Origin: Kazachstania africana CBS 2517
Taxonomy: Eukaryota; Ascomycota; Saccharomycetes; Saccharomycetales; Saccharomycetaceae
DNA: 64,000 nucleotides
Direction of reading: 5' to 3'
Assembly: GCF_000304475.1 (NCBI RefSeq)
Contig: NC_018944.1
Coordinates: 186,001-250,000, forward strand
Of this stretch, positions 1 through 9,878 are shown in pieces (the stretch's first letter is position 1; every line of letters starts with the position of its first letter). Below the pieces are notes generated by a model. That model ran no database searches and was not told the DNA's origin. It was given only the letters and a program-made list of their open reading frames with translations. Made by a program: the position numbers and the translations under genes.

Positions 1-1
1 A

Positions 2-85
2 TTTGGTGGTGCTAGACCAGGTAGAGTTGCCAGAAAGAACTCTGGTAAGAACTCGGAAGAAGGTGAAGCTGTTGATGAAGAATAA
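2..85 (+). CDS. RPS9: 40S ribosomal protein S9 (uS4), C-terminal end only
   Basis: Only the last 27 codons and the TAA stop are in the window. They begin FGGARPGRVARKN and end in an acidic tail with EEGEAVDEE. The FGGARPGRVAR stretch is what I know as the C-terminal motif of yeast Rps9, followed by a variable Ala/Glu/Asp-rich tail. Rps9 is a small-subunit protein that binds 18S rRNA early in assembly. The next gene is RPL21 on the same strand, the same order as RPS9A-RPL21B and RPS9B-RPL21A in S. cerevisiae. The 5' part, where yeast RPS9 genes carry an intron, lies outside the window. Confidence 0.9.
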   Translation, partial: FGGARPGRVARKNSGKNSEEGEAVDEE

Positions 86-279
86 ATGGTAACAACTTAA
101 TGACAACAGAAAAGCATCTTATTTCTTTATATCCGGGACTGTAACATATATAATTTTTTCGTAATGGTTTAATACTCAATTTTCATCTATTACTTCGTTT
201 GTATGAATCCCGTTAGTGGAGTTACGTAGAGAACCCTTCTGAATTTTCGTTTGACTGTTAAGACCCACACACAATTAAA

Positions 280-298
280 ACACCCTTACCACACATTT
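280..298 (+). promoter_or_regulatory. Rap1-like site upstream of RPL21
   Basis: The sequence ACACCCTTACCACACATTT resembles the Rap1 motif of ribosomal-protein promoters (ACACCCRYACAY) but is not a perfect match. It lies about 435 bases before the RPL21 start codon, within the usual 200-450 base range. The assignment rests on motif and context only. Confidence 0.4.
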
Positions 299-518
299 GG
301 AAAGGTATTTTTTTTTTGTCAAAGAGACGAACAATTTGGTTGAAAAATTTAAAAATCATGCGAATTCTTGTACTCCGAACTTGTAATTGTCGCATCGTCT
401 GCCTAGCATTAGACAGAACATTAGGCAGAATCTCGATACCAACTTCCGCCTACTTCGTCCAATCACAGAACGGTCGCTTAGCGAAACTGAAGACCCCAGC
501 TGCCTACTCGATGGCGTT

Positions 519-546
519 GGGCTCAACCCACAGCTGGGTTGAGCCC
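519..546. repeat. Perfect 12-bp inverted repeat in the RPL21 promoter
   Basis: The left arm GGGCTCAACCCA (519-530) and right arm TGGGTTGAGCCC (535-546) are perfectly complementary and separated by the four bases CAGC. The DNA could form a cruciform, or a transcript a strong hairpin. It sits about 190 bases before the RPL21 start, probably between the activator sites and the transcription start. Its function is unknown. Confidence 0.8.
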
Positions 547-731
547 GTGTCAATTCACCGGAGACCATCCACCTCACATTGTATTCTCACCGCACAGTGC
601 TATCCTACAGTAAGTGACTGCGAAGCTGGCCAATGCATCTTTGGCTGTAGAAGTACATAAGATATTAAAGGAATTAATCTCTAATTCGAGGTATAGGCTT
701 TAAGCAGACCATACAAGAACTATAGACAAAA

Positions 732-1572
732 ATGGGTAAATCGTATGTAACACAATGGGAAATTTGGATTTGAACAAATGAATGAATTTAAGTCACATTG
801 ATAGATGAAATTATAACTGTCCATCTAAAAACTGAAACGATATCCATATGAATTTGGGCCCAATTTAACCAGAATACCTGTGACATGAGTTGGTCATAGA
901 ACAAGACCCGTAGTTCGAATTACTGTTCCGTCGCATTGCAGACCTGGGAAGATTAGGTGATAGATGCAAATCCACTCCGGCGTTGAGTTTATGATTGCTA
1001 TGAGGGCATCATTTGTTTCCAAAATGTCATTTGATATAAACAGTTTTACTAACAATATTGAAACAATAATCCCTACGATTATGATTTCCTTTTAATTTAG
1101 TCACGGTTACAGATCTCGTACACGTTACATGTTCCAACGTGACTTTAGAAAGCACGGTGCCATTGCCTTATCTACCTACTTAAAGGTCTACAAGGTTGGT
1201 GACATCGTCGATATCAAGGCCAATGGTTCTATCCAAAAGGGTATGCCACACAAGTTCTACCAAGGTAAAACCGGGGTTGTTTACAACGTCACCAAGTCTT
1301 CCGTCGGTGTTATTGTTAACAAGATGGTCGGTAACAGATACTTAGAAAAGAGATTGAACTTAAGAGTTGAACACGTTAAGCACTCCAAGTGTAGAACTGA
1401 GTTCTTAGAAAGAGTTAAGTCTAACGCTGCTAAGAGAGCTGAAGCCAAGGCTCAAGGTGTCGCTGTTCAATTAAAGAGACAACCAGCTCAACCAAGAGAA
1501 GCCCGTGTCGTTTCTACTGAAGGTAATGTTCCACAAACTTTAGCTCCAGTTCCATACGAAACCTTCATTTAA
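732..1572 (+). CDS. RPL21: 60S ribosomal protein L21 (eL21), two exons
   Basis: Exon 1 is 732-742 (ATG GGT AAA TC) and exon 2 is 1101-1572. Splicing restores [15 protein letters not shown] and gives 160 residues, the length I know for yeast Rpl21. The body of the protein ([19 protein letters not shown], the C-terminal [14 protein letters not shown]) is near-identical to the yeast family. L21 is a large-subunit protein needed for translation. Reading exon 2 alone from its first internal ATG (1129) would lose 13 residues, so the spliced model is preferred. Leucine is coded almost only by TTA. The gene is tandem with RPS9 and convergent with ATP4. Confidence 0.97.
743..1100 (+). other. RPL21 spliceosomal intron
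   Basis: The 358-base intron begins with the canonical GTATGT (743-748), has a perfect branch site TACTAAC at 1047-1053 and ends in TTTAATTTAG (1091-1100), 47 bases beyond the branch site. It interrupts the fourth codon (TC|T, serine). No open frame or recognisable small nucleolar RNA was seen inside it. Confidence 0.95.
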
Positions 1573-1839
1573 TCTATTTGGTATTTTTACCATCTACCTT
1601 ATATATTAATATGTACAATCCTCAATAATATCATTTAAATATAAAAGTCTTGTATGACGTTGGAAGTGTATTCGAATGCTCACATCCGATAAGCTGTTGC
1701 TGGTTGATTGTCGTGTATTCAACATGTCGTAACATGCTGCATATCTTAACGAACAGAATTATAAAGGGAACATTATTATTTACTTTTTAAGAATATCTAC
1801 TACATTTTGTTCAATAACTGTACTGGGTACCGAACGTTT

Positions 1840-2577
1840 CTATTTCAATTCAGCAAGCAATTTCTCTACTTCTGTTATGGATTGTTGCAATACTTTATCT
1901 TGAAATTTGGGATTAGACAACTCTCCTTGAACCTTCTTGATAATAGTCTCTGCCATTTGCTTCTGTTGCATTTGACGTAGCGATGCCTCATATCTTACCC
2001 AGGAATCCAAGACCGATTTGGCCTGCTTAACTAAGTCAACTTTCTGTTGCTCTTCAAAGGCTTTTGCCTCTAATTCGACGGTTTCCTTCGAAACATCAAA
2101 TAAAACTCTTGTTGTATCAGAAACATTTTTCAATGAAGAAACAGACTCAATTCTTTCCTTAACGGCGTCAACATGTCTTATTCTCGAAGCATTCAATACA
2201 TCAGACACTTTTTTCATCCTTGAATCTGCAAAATCTTTATAGACTGGGGCAACCATTTTAATCATTAAGGCTACAATACCACCAAATGTTAATAGCAAAA
2301 TAGATTCCTCATTTATAACGTATAATTCATTTGAGATGGCGTACACCGCGGCTGCTGCCGATGTAGCTAAGATACCGGTTTTTGATATGATACTGTTACC
2401 GGGAATTGCGTCCATAATTGATTGCGCCTTTGTTTTAGGATCTTGTGCTGGTGTTTTGGATGGAGTGGACATTTGACGAGTAGCTACATAGATACTAGGA
2501 CGACGAAGAGTGTTTGCAATAACAGCCCTATTAACATACGATGCTGTATTTCTGAGTGGCAATCTATGTAAATTCAT
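1840..2577 (-). CDS. ATP4: Mitochondrial ATP synthase subunit b
   Basis: The 245-residue protein is the length of yeast Atp4 (244). Subunit b belongs to the peripheral stalk that holds F1 static against the rotor. Residues 1 to about 37 are rich in Arg and hydroxylated residues with almost no acidic ones, a mitochondrial presequence (MNLHRLPLRNTASYVNRAV). Two hydrophobic segments follow near residues 66-105 (GILATSAAAAVYAISNEL and ESILLLTFGGIVALMI). The rest is a long charged helix that would reach along F1. In S. cerevisiae ATP4 (YPL078C) also follows RPL21B convergently, as here. Upstream lie a Cbf1-type site and an inverted CCAAT box. Confidence 0.95.
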   Translation of the reverse strand: MNLHRLPLRNTASYVNRAVIANTLRRPSIYVATRQMSTPSKTPAQDPKTKAQSIMDAIPGNSIISKTGILATSAAAAVYAISNELYVINEESILLLTFGGIVALMIKMVAPVYKDFADSRMKKVSDVLNASRIRHVDAVKERIESVSSLKNVSDTTRVLFDVSKETVELEAKAFEEQQKVDLVKQAKSVLDSWVRYEASLRQMQQKQMAETIIKKVQGELSNPKFQDKVLQQSITEVEKLLAELK

Positions 2578-3099
2578 CTCGTAACCTCCTTTTAGCTCTA
2601 CTATTTGCTTGACCTAACGAATATGCTTATTATTCAATTCATGAATTTATTATCCCTTTGTATATCTTTTCTCGCTCGCGGTGACCTAGTAATTTATCGA
2701 TGCCGAAATTAGTCTCTTATTGGATGGAAACATTTCGCCGGTAGAATAATTCATGTGACAGTAATTGCACGGTTTACTAGCATATATGTCTCACGTATGA
2801 GATGCTGTTATAATATATAGAGTTATATACTGATTAGTTGTGTGATGCAGGATGTAAGCGGAGAATGGATGTCGTTAGTACTTTCTCGTCCATCCGAAAA
2901 GAAACCATGGCACTGCACCTCTTAGTTAGTCCTTATTAAGTGACCGGAAGGATCTCTCTAGTTCAGTGGCCTCCAGTAATAATGTATTTTCTAGGTGCTT
3001 TCGGATAAAACGTCGAATATATTTGTTCAATCCATGACGAACAATTTAATAGCCCCGCTAATAAACTATCTCCTCTGGGCTTGGTAAATATATTTCGTT
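2578..3099. other. ATP4 promoter and YPL077C 3' region
   Basis: This 522-base spacer carries the ATP4 promoter on the minus strand. CATGTGAC at 2752-2759 is the reverse complement of GTCACATG, the Cbf1 (CDEI) consensus, about 175 bases before the ATP4 start. ATTGG at 2720-2724 gives a CCAAT box on the minus strand, a possible Hap2/3/4/5 site, although the flanks do not match well. I see no gene in it. Confidence 0.45.
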
Positions 3100-3939
3100 T
3101 CATTCCAAATCCTTGAGTGTTTTTGCCAATTCCATAGCATATTTATATTCGTCTGTAATGGTATTCATCTCCACCCTATTAGGTTTACTCAGGGCTTTTA
3201 TCGCAGTGCTGGTATTCACGGACTCATCCATAGTTGATGATGCAGTGTGGGTACTTATTACATGTGTTATGGTGTTAGCGGTGATCAAACGCCTTTTCTC
3301 TTCTTCTAGCCTTACATTACGATCTCTCAATATTTGAATCAATTTGCTATGTGTCTGTCGAAGATGAAACAATTTATCTTCAAAACCTTCGGGAAATCCG
3401 TCATAAATTGACGTTTCATTAGCGCTTCGTTTTACCTCCTCAAGTCCCCGTAGTTCTAAACATAGTTTATCCTGGCCATCTATATTAGGTCTAGTTTCCA
3501 ATTTACTCGTATTCAATGTATTTCGGTGTCTATAGCTATTTCTAGTGTTCATCCTCTTGATTTGTCCATTACTACTGATTGTTCGAGTCAGTTTTGCATC
3601 AAATAGACCTTCAAAATTTGAATATTCCATATCGGTATAAAGACTACCTGTACGACCAGATGTCGAACTCAAATTTCGAAATGGAGACCCTTTGGGGTAA
3701 GACGAGCTTAAACTTTGAGTTCGGGGAATCTGGCTCCTCAATAAGCCTAAGTGTTGTTCTGCAAAAATATCTGTCTTTGGTAAAGTTCTTGGAATATCTA
3801 AGTAGCCCACTTCATCATTGAATTCATCTTCGTTAAACTCCTCATCTTCATAATCTAACTCTTCATCCACATTTGAAATATCATCTTCGTTTGTGGTATA
3901 TATCCTTTTTACCGAAGAAGTTCTAGATATCTCCTCCAT
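3100..3939 (-). CDS. YPL077C: Conserved yeast protein of unknown function, YPL077C family
   Basis: The 279-residue protein is identified mainly by position between ATP4 and GPI2, exactly as YPL077C in S. cerevisiae, with general resemblance to that family. The N-terminal third is acidic (residues 18-45 rich in Glu and Asp). The middle is rich in Ser, Arg and Thr (likely phosphorylated, disordered). Residues about 185-215 form a short basic-acidic helix (LIQILRDRNVRLEEEKRRL) that could be a coiled coil. The C-terminus is helical (EYKYAMELAKTLKDLE). No enzymatic motif is visible. It is divergent from GPI2 and shares a 329-base promoter with it. Function is unknown. Confidence 0.75.
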   Translation of the reverse strand: MEEISRTSSVKRIYTTNEDDISNVDEELDYEDEEFNEDEFNDEVGYLDIPRTLPKTDIFAEQHLGLLRSQIPRTQSLSSSYPKGSPFRNLSSTSGRTGSLYTDMEYSNFEGLFDAKLTRTISSNGQIKRMNTRNSYRHRNTLNTSKLETRPNIDGQDKLCLELRGLEEVKRSANETSIYDGFPEGFEDKLFHLRQTHSKLIQILRDRNVRLEEEKRRLITANTITHVISTHTASSTMDESVNTSTAIKALSKPNRVEMNTITDEYKYAMELAKTLKDLE

Positions 3940-4268
3940 TTAAAAGTCGTTGGAGGATCTTCATTTGACCTTCCAATACGTCAATTCTTAAATATCGATT
4001 TTCAGATATTGAAAGCATATTAAATAGTGAATATCAATTTCGCAAAAAAAAAATAACATAAAAAAAACTAGGATATACGTAAGTTAATCTTTTGCAACTA
4101 AATCAGCGTCACTATTAAAAATCTCCAGCTATTCAGGTTCATCGTTGCCGCTTTCTTCCCAATTTATTTGTGTTTTACAATAACATATTTTGTTAGTGTT
4201 TTTAAAACTTTTTTGCATGTGTGAAAGATATAAGGTTTGCCAAGTAACTCTAAATCGAAATCTGTTAA
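3940..4268. other. Divergent YPL077C/GPI2 promoter
   Basis: This 329-base A+T-rich spacer serves two divergent genes. It contains an A-run at 4045-4053 and several T-rich stretches. I could not assign a specific factor site and see no gene. Confidence 0.4.
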
Positions 4269-5135
4269 ATGAAAGAAAAGGAGCCCTGGAAGCGATTGCT
4301 ATGGATTAGACAGGACTATCCAGATAATTATACAGATCCCAACTTCCTATTATATGCGGAAAAGCTTAAAGAAAAATCTAAAAGGCCACCAGATTTTGAT
4401 TATGATTATTCACAAATACGAGCAGATTTTTTAGAACTTTATCATATGGTACTGAATACATGCTTCATTTATATCACATTCACGTATATCAACTACTACG
4501 AGTACAATCCAATTCCAGTCACATGCATTGTGACATTTTTTGTAATACTAATTTCCAATCACAAATCTGAGGAATTGGCATCTTTGTTAAATTTCAAATC
4601 GTCAATGATAATGGCATTTACAATATTAACCTTATCACCGGTGTTGAAATCACTTTCCAAGACTACGGCATCTGATTCCATTTGGACGTTGTCCTTCTGT
4701 TTGAACATGTTCTATATATACAGTTTATCCTCATCTCCGTCATCAGTTATGGACGGCAGGGGGGAATTGATACAGAATGAAAAACAGTCAAATTTATCAA
4801 CAAATATTTTGTTAGCAAATGCTGCTGTGCTGGCCTCTAGATTGATCTCTACAACACAAGTCTTTTGTTTCCTATTGATTTCTGTGCAAGTTAATATAAT
4901 AATACCGAATTTACTGAACATTTCCAATTTCAAGATATCATTATTGACCAATCTGATTGTGTACTCATCTATTACGATGAGACTTGGATATAAAGCTGCA
5001 TTTATCTTTTTATTAATCTCATTAGCATCGATTATCATCTTACCGAGACTATTCTACTACTGGCAAGTTCACTGTAAACGTAAGGATTACGAAGTGTTGA
5101 GTCTATGGGATACTAAAGTACCGATCCTAAACTAA
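4269..5135 (+). CDS. GPI2: GPI-GlcNAc transferase subunit Gpi2 (PIG-C)
   Basis: The 288-residue membrane protein matches yeast Gpi2 (280 residues). It opens with PWKRLLWIRQDYPDNYTDP, a conserved N-terminal signature, and contains LSPVLKSLSKTTASDSIW, the most conserved PIG-C segment, at about residues 119-136. Several hydrophobic membrane segments follow to the C-terminus. Gpi2 is part of the ER complex (Gpi1, Gpi2, Gpi3, Gpi15, Gpi19, Eri1) that transfers GlcNAc to phosphatidylinositol in the first step of GPI-anchor synthesis; the catalytic subunit is Gpi3. Order YPL077C-GPI2-GCR1 is as in S. cerevisiae. Confidence 0.95.
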   Translation: MKEKEPWKRLLWIRQDYPDNYTDPNFLLYAEKLKEKSKRPPDFDYDYSQIRADFLELYHMVLNTCFIYITFTYINYYEYNPIPVTCIVTFFVILISNHKSEELASLLNFKSSMIMAFTILTLSPVLKSLSKTTASDSIWTLSFCLNMFYIYSLSSSPSSVMDGRGELIQNEKQSNLSTNILLANAAVLASRLISTTQVFCFLLISVQVNIIIPNLLNISNFKISLLTNLIVYSSITMRLGYKAAFIFLLISLASIIILPRLFYYWQVHCKRKDYEVLSLWDTKVPILN

Positions 5136-6707
5136 ATATAGAAACTATACAATACTTTATCTCCTTCGAGAAAATCTGGGGGAGAAGGACTAAAAGAAAA
5201 AACGCATAGCATACGTATATTTCACTTCTCATCTTTTAGAAACTGTTACGATTCCACATCTGGCTGCGACTGTTCTTTTTTCTGGCATGCAAAATTGCCA
5301 TTTGTTCTACTTGAACAAGAATCCTCGTGTTTTCACGGAGCAAGTATATAAAACCTGGGGTCACGCTACTCCGAAGAAAGTTAGATTACGAAATGGAAGA
5401 AGAAGAAGAAGACACACACCATATCACAACACATTCCCACCGGATCAACTGAAATTCTGCATTTCTTATCAAATGTAGTCCTCCACATGTACTAATGATG
5501 AACAGTCTGGAAATCGTGAACTCGCTCTTCTGACTAAATAAAGAATTAAATTTCTGGCACTGGCTTACAAAGTTTGAGTGACCAAGAGCCCCGTTGCACA
5601 AAGACGCATAGAAATTACAGACACAAGTAAATGGCATGTACACTTGAAACAGTTAGTATACAACTTCCATAATTGCAAAGCCAGGAGGATCGAAGTGTAT
5701 ATATGATATTACAATTAATTCACCCAGACACCCAGCTTCCATTTATTTTTCATCTGCCTGCCAAAATAAAAATGGCACATCTCGAAATTTCCCTCTATGG
5801 ATTCCCAGGCAGGAAAGGCACAGCGGGATGCCACCAACCCACTCTGCCAAGTGTCACGGCGTGTCCGATACCAGGCACCAATTACTTACCTGCTTATGGC
5901 ATACAACGGAGTAGTAACACTGTGTTGGGCGGAAGCCAAAGTAAGTGAAAGCATAAAATTGCATGCATCCCAATGTCAATATTCTGTTCACCATTTGTCC
6001 TTCTTGCACATATCATTATCACACCGCCATGGCTTATGTTCACTACTATTTCTCTCATTGCCTCCTTCTTCTTTCCTATGCCAAGGAAACCAGGCGCGCT
6101 CTGACAACGCAAAATTGTCACTTGGCGAAAACAACATCAAAACAAAATAAAAATTGGAATCCCGTAAATTTCAAGAAGTTCAGAAGCCCATCATCTTCCA
6201 CTGTTTTGATAGCATAGTGTCACTGACGTTAACGAGATTAACTTTAAACAGTCGGTGATTGATAATATTCCATAGCAAGGCAGTACTCTAGCCATTCACA
6301 CAGGGGAAAAACAAGAACTATTACCAATATAGCGTCTGTTGAGTCACGGTAATATTGCTCCGCAGAATTTCTATTGCATTAAATCTTCAAAACTTAAAAA
6401 ACGGTGTTTCTCTTTGCTATATATTAATGAATAATATTCAGTTAATTTATAACTATGATATGGTATGGTACATCCTCTATTTTTTTCCATTTTTTTAGTT
6501 TACTCACAATTTGGGTTTTTGAAGGTGCCAAATTAACTGCTAAGAAGACACACATATTTTTTCGTAAGAAGTATATTCCATCCTTCAACTGGGTTTAACG
6601 TCCTCTTTTCAGATCAGATATTGTAAAGGAATATGAATTTTCTCAATTAATTCCATCTTTCCTTCCTTTTTGAATATTCAAATTAAAAATTGTACTATTA
6701 GCAAATC
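5136..6707. other. Long GPI2-GCR1 intergenic region
   Basis: At 1572 bases this is the longest gap in the window. Small open frames at 5287-5478, 5673-5948 and 5797-6150 overlap one another and open frames on the other strand, and look non-coding. In S. cerevisiae GCR1 has a long leader with an intron. I looked for GTATGT plus TACTAAC before the GCR1 ATG and did not find a convincing pair; the only near branch site (TACTAAT, around 5489) is far upstream. A five-codon upstream open frame (6633-6650, ATG to TAA) ends 57 bases before the GCR1 start. Confidence 0.45.
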
Positions 6708-9700
6708 ATGAACATATTAGAACAATCAGCAAATCAATACTATTCGACAAGTCCCAACACAAACCAAAATATACCGGCTCGGTCAACCTCTGTACCATCG
6801 AATGTACCAAGAATCCAAAATTTGTCACCCTCATTTCCTCCAAATAATAACAACTCAACTTCAATATCAATTACTAACCAATTACAACTCTATTTATCAC
6901 AGCAAGAAGAACAGTCTGTTAATAACAGTACCAATTTAAGCTCTAATTTTTATACAATAACACAATACATTCTACAATCATATTTCAAAGTTGACGTGGA
7001 AAGTTTACCATCATTAAGATTGGTTGATTTAATCGTAGACCAAACGTATCCAGATTCCTTAACTTTGAGAAAATTGAATGATGGCTCATCCTTTCAATCT
7101 TACGAATATTTTAACACCGTCTCTAGAGATCCTGATCTTTCTAGGTGTCCGATCTTTTCATTAGCCGTCTATTTTGTAATACGATGGAGCCATCCAAATC
7201 CTCCAATAACTCTGAACAATTATAACACTATAAGGCTCCTAGAACAAGATTTGATCTCTTTTGACCTGAACCCAGCCGTATACATACAAAACACTTTAAA
7301 TGCCACGACAAACTCTTCAATTAAAGTACCGCGTTCTGGAAACTTTAACCCTTCAAATGATTTGATTAGCTCAGTGTTCCCATGGCTACCTTCTTTCCGC
7401 CAAGATGTGCTCTTACACGATAGGACAAATTATAATTTACATTCTTTATGTGAATTATTTGAATTTATGGGTAGAATTATCATTCAGGATTTAAAATATT
7501 TAAATGAACACGCTCTATTATTACCGAATATTGTTAAATTTATTTGCCAATTTATTCCAGACCTGTTTCAACGTGATGAATTTAAAGGTGTTCAAGTAAC
7601 TGATAAGATCGATAATAATGCAATCAATCCAATAACTAATAACATGAAGATAGCCAACGATACAAGTAATGTTAACCAAAATACTGGTAATGATAGCTAT
7701 CCCTTTGCAGAGAAAGTCGAGTCACATTTTCTTGAACTATCAAAAAAATTGACTACTGAGAATATACGATTGAGCCAGCAAATCACTCAGTTGAAAGGTG
7801 ATATGAATTCTTTAACTTCTGTTTGCAGTCAAATATTACAATTACAAAGACAATTGTTATCTGGTTCAATCCCCGACACCAGCTTACTCAACACTATTAC
7901 GCATAGCAGAGAAAATGGAGAGACAGCTGGCCAACAGAATAAACCTGGGGGAATTATTATACTTGATAGAGATTCTTTTAATCCACAGTTTTTCAACAAC
8001 CTCTTCCAGTCTAGTGACGGCTCACAGAAATCTCGCTCCCAAACTGCATATACAAATAAAAATTCTACTAATACTCCGACCCTAGCACCAATTACCCCAT
8101 ATCCAAACTTCAATAATCCTGTTTCACCAATAGTGGAACCACCACAACAACAGTCGCAATCTCGAGTAGTAGCTGACCTGATATCGCAAGAGGCAGCAAA
8201 TATGAAGAGGTCATTATATCAGAACGTAGCTCAGAAAAGAAAACTACCCACAGCGATTCCAGCGAATCCTACTGTCACAAGTCCATTTTCTCCACCTCCA
8301 GATATGTCGATTAACTGGCCATTTTCTAAACGTGCAAGGGTAGAAGATAAACCAACACCCTCTAAGACTGCCCTAAACTCTCTTTTATCAAGATCTATTC
8401 CTAGCCCAAAGTTGGGAATTCCAGTATTTAATTCAACAAATGTAAACAATTTTGAGTCCTCCCAAGGATTCTTCATAGATAGTCAGCCTGAAACAGAAAT
8501 CAACGAACCTGGTACTAATACAGAATTTTCAGTGAATAATACGACCGATATTGATGCTTCGAAGGTTGACACTGTTAATAAACTCGCGGAACAGATTGAT
8601 GTTGATGAAAAAGAGAGATCAGATGGTGCCACTACCACTAATATGGAAATTGGAATTGACGAACCAAACCAAAATCAAACTTCAACGGTCCTCATCGAAG
8701 AAGGTGTAGGTCAACCTACTATAGAAACTGTAACTGAAGCGATCACATCTGCAGAAAAGTCCAATAATATGGAAAGCTTGCTGAGGGCTACTCGCATGAG
8801 CGAGGATACAGAACTGCCAGATGCAAACTTGACAGAGGAGTCTGGTCGAAGTGGAGTGAATGACACGACAAGCCGAGATAATAAAGAGGCACCATCTTCC
8901 GGTGGCGATGTGGGCATTATCACAAATCCAGGGAACCTTTCTCAAATAAAGATGATAGACACAATAAAAACGCAACAGGCCTCTAAAGGAACAAACCACA
9001 AGTCGGTTGATCAAACAACAGATCATAAACAAGGTAAAAAATCTGAAAAGCGAACTGATATTTTTTCGAAGCCAAATCCAAATGAAAATATTAAGTACAA
9101 ACTTTCAAGAGAAAATAAAACTATATGGGATTTGTACGCAGAATGGTATATTGGGATAAATGGTAAACCATCAATCAAGAAGCTGATTGATATGTATGGA
9201 TGGAGAAGATGGAAAGTTACTGAGGATTCTCATTTCTTTCCTACTAGAAGAATTATTATGGATTATATCGAAACAGAGTGCGATAGAGGCATTAAATTGG
9301 GTCGTTTCAATAAACTTGGACAACCAAGGGAAGATACTAGGAAAATTATTGTGAGTGATTTGGAAAAATTCAGAATAAATAGTGGGTTAACTTTGAACTC
9401 CTTGTCTCTATATTTCAGGAGATTAACAAGACACAATAAAGAAATTTGTATTTTCAAGGATTTCAAGAATTGGAACGTGAGAATAATGCCTGAAGAAGAA
9501 AAACTAAAATACTGCAAAAGAAAACATGTCCCAACAAGATCATCTCATTCACATACTTCAAGCTCGAGTATAATAAACATCGACCCCGAACGATCTGCCA
9601 AAATATCAGAAATTCCACTCCATAAAGGGCCAAAGCCTCCATTGTTGCTAAATGGGACGAGAGGAAAGAAAATGAACATGAACACCGCCAATAAAGAGCA

Positions 9701-9878
9701 ATCAAGTGGCACTGTCCCTAACATTGTCTCCAATGTAGAGGGAACGGCAGAAAAGGAACCTGCATCAACGTCGACCACACTAAACTCCGAACCTCAACAG
9801 GATCCGAACAACGCTAGCAGTGATTCTAATGAAGACAATAGCAACGATGATGAACCCACTACTAACGAGAACAAATAA
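6708..9878 (+). CDS. GCR1: Glycolytic-gene transcription activator Gcr1
   Basis: The 1056-residue protein carries the Gcr1 C-terminal DNA-binding domain at about residues 795-935 (IWDLYAEWY, YGWRRWK, FFPTRRIIMDYIE, LYFRRLTRHN). In yeast this domain binds CTTCC boxes next to Rap1 sites in glycolytic promoters. A heptad-type helix at about residues 334-390 (ESHFLELSKKLTTENIRLSQ) would be the leucine zipper used for dimerisation. The N-terminus and residues 450-790 are rich in Asn, Ser, Thr, Pro and Gln and probably disordered. The protein is much longer than S. cerevisiae Gcr1 (785), mostly through these linkers and a Ser/Asp/Asn-rich tail. The start codon is the first in-frame ATG; an upstream exon cannot be excluded. 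Confidence 0.93.
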   Translation: MNILEQSANQYYSTSPNTNQNIPARSTSVPSNVPRIQNLSPSFPPNNNNSTSISITNQLQLYLSQQEEQSVNNSTNLSSNFYTITQYILQSYFKVDVESLPSLRLVDLIVDQTYPDSLTLRKLNDGSSFQSYEYFNTVSRDPDLSRCPIFSLAVYFVIRWSHPNPPITLNNYNTIRLLEQDLISFDLNPAVYIQNTLNATTNSSIKVPRSGNFNPSNDLISSVFPWLPSFRQDVLLHDRTNYNLHSLCELFEFMGRIIIQDLKYLNEHALLLPNIVKFICQFIPDLFQRDEFKGVQVTDKIDNNAINPITNNMKIANDTSNVNQNTGNDSYPFAEKVESHFLELSKKLTTENIRLSQQITQLKGDMNSLTSVCSQILQLQRQLLSGSIPDTSLLNTITHSRENGETAGQQNKPGGIIILDRDSFNPQFFNNLFQSSDGSQKSRSQTAYTNKNSTNTPTLAPITPYPNFNNPVSPIVEPPQQQSQSRVVADLISQEAANMKRSLYQNVAQKRKLPTAIPANPTVTSPFSPPPDMSINWPFSKRARVEDKPTPSKTALNSLLSRSIPSPKLGIPVFNSTNVNNFESSQGFFIDSQPETEINEPGTNTEFSVNNTTDIDASKVDTVNKLAEQIDVDEKERSDGATTTNMEIGIDEPNQNQTSTVLIEEGVGQPTIETVTEAITSAEKSNNMESLLRATRMSEDTELPDANLTEESGRSGVNDTTSRDNKEAPSSGGDVGIITNPGNLSQIKMIDTIKTQQASKGTNHKSVDQTTDHKQGKKSEKRTDIFSKPNPNENIKYKLSRENKTIWDLYAEWYIGINGKPSIKKLIDMYGWRRWKVTEDSHFFPTRRIIMDYIETECDRGIKLGRFNKLGQPREDTRKIIVSDLEKFRINSGLTLNSLSLYFRRLTRHNKEICIFKDFKNWNVRIMPEEEKLKYCKRKHVPTRSSHSHTSSSSIINIDPERSAKISEIPLHKGPKPPLLLNGTRGKKMNMNTANKEQSSGTVPNIVSNVEGTAEKEPASTSTTLNSEPQQDPNNASSDSNEDNSNDDEPTTNENK

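Larger units (their letters stand above)
86..731. other. RPS9-RPL21 intergenic region (RPL21 promoter)
   Basis: This 646-base spacer holds the RPS9 3' end and the RPL21 promoter. Positions 280-290 read ACACCCTTACC, followed by ACACATTT, which resembles the Rap1 sites of ribosomal-protein promoters. Further on, at 519-546, there is a perfect 12-bp inverted repeat, listed separately. The open frame at 316-660 does not look like a gene: its composition is odd and a competing frame is open on the other strand. I see no RNA gene. Confidence 0.5.

Noticed and set aside
2740..2960. Possible point centromere near the CDEI-type word GTCACATG (2752-2759) and CATCCGAAAAG (2890-2900)
   Set aside because: No 80-90 base AT-rich CDEII joins the two, the orientation is wrong and the CCGAA word lacks the CDEIII context.
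5487..5945. TACTAAT (about 5489) and GTAAGT (about 5945) as parts of a GCR1 leader intron
   Set aside because: The branch-like word precedes the donor-like word and no TACTAAC with a nearby acceptor lies before 6708.
5797..6150. 117-codon ATG-started frame upstream of GCR1
   Set aside because: It overlaps other frames on both strands, has no recognisable domain and a biased Ser/His/Leu composition typical of non-coding DNA.
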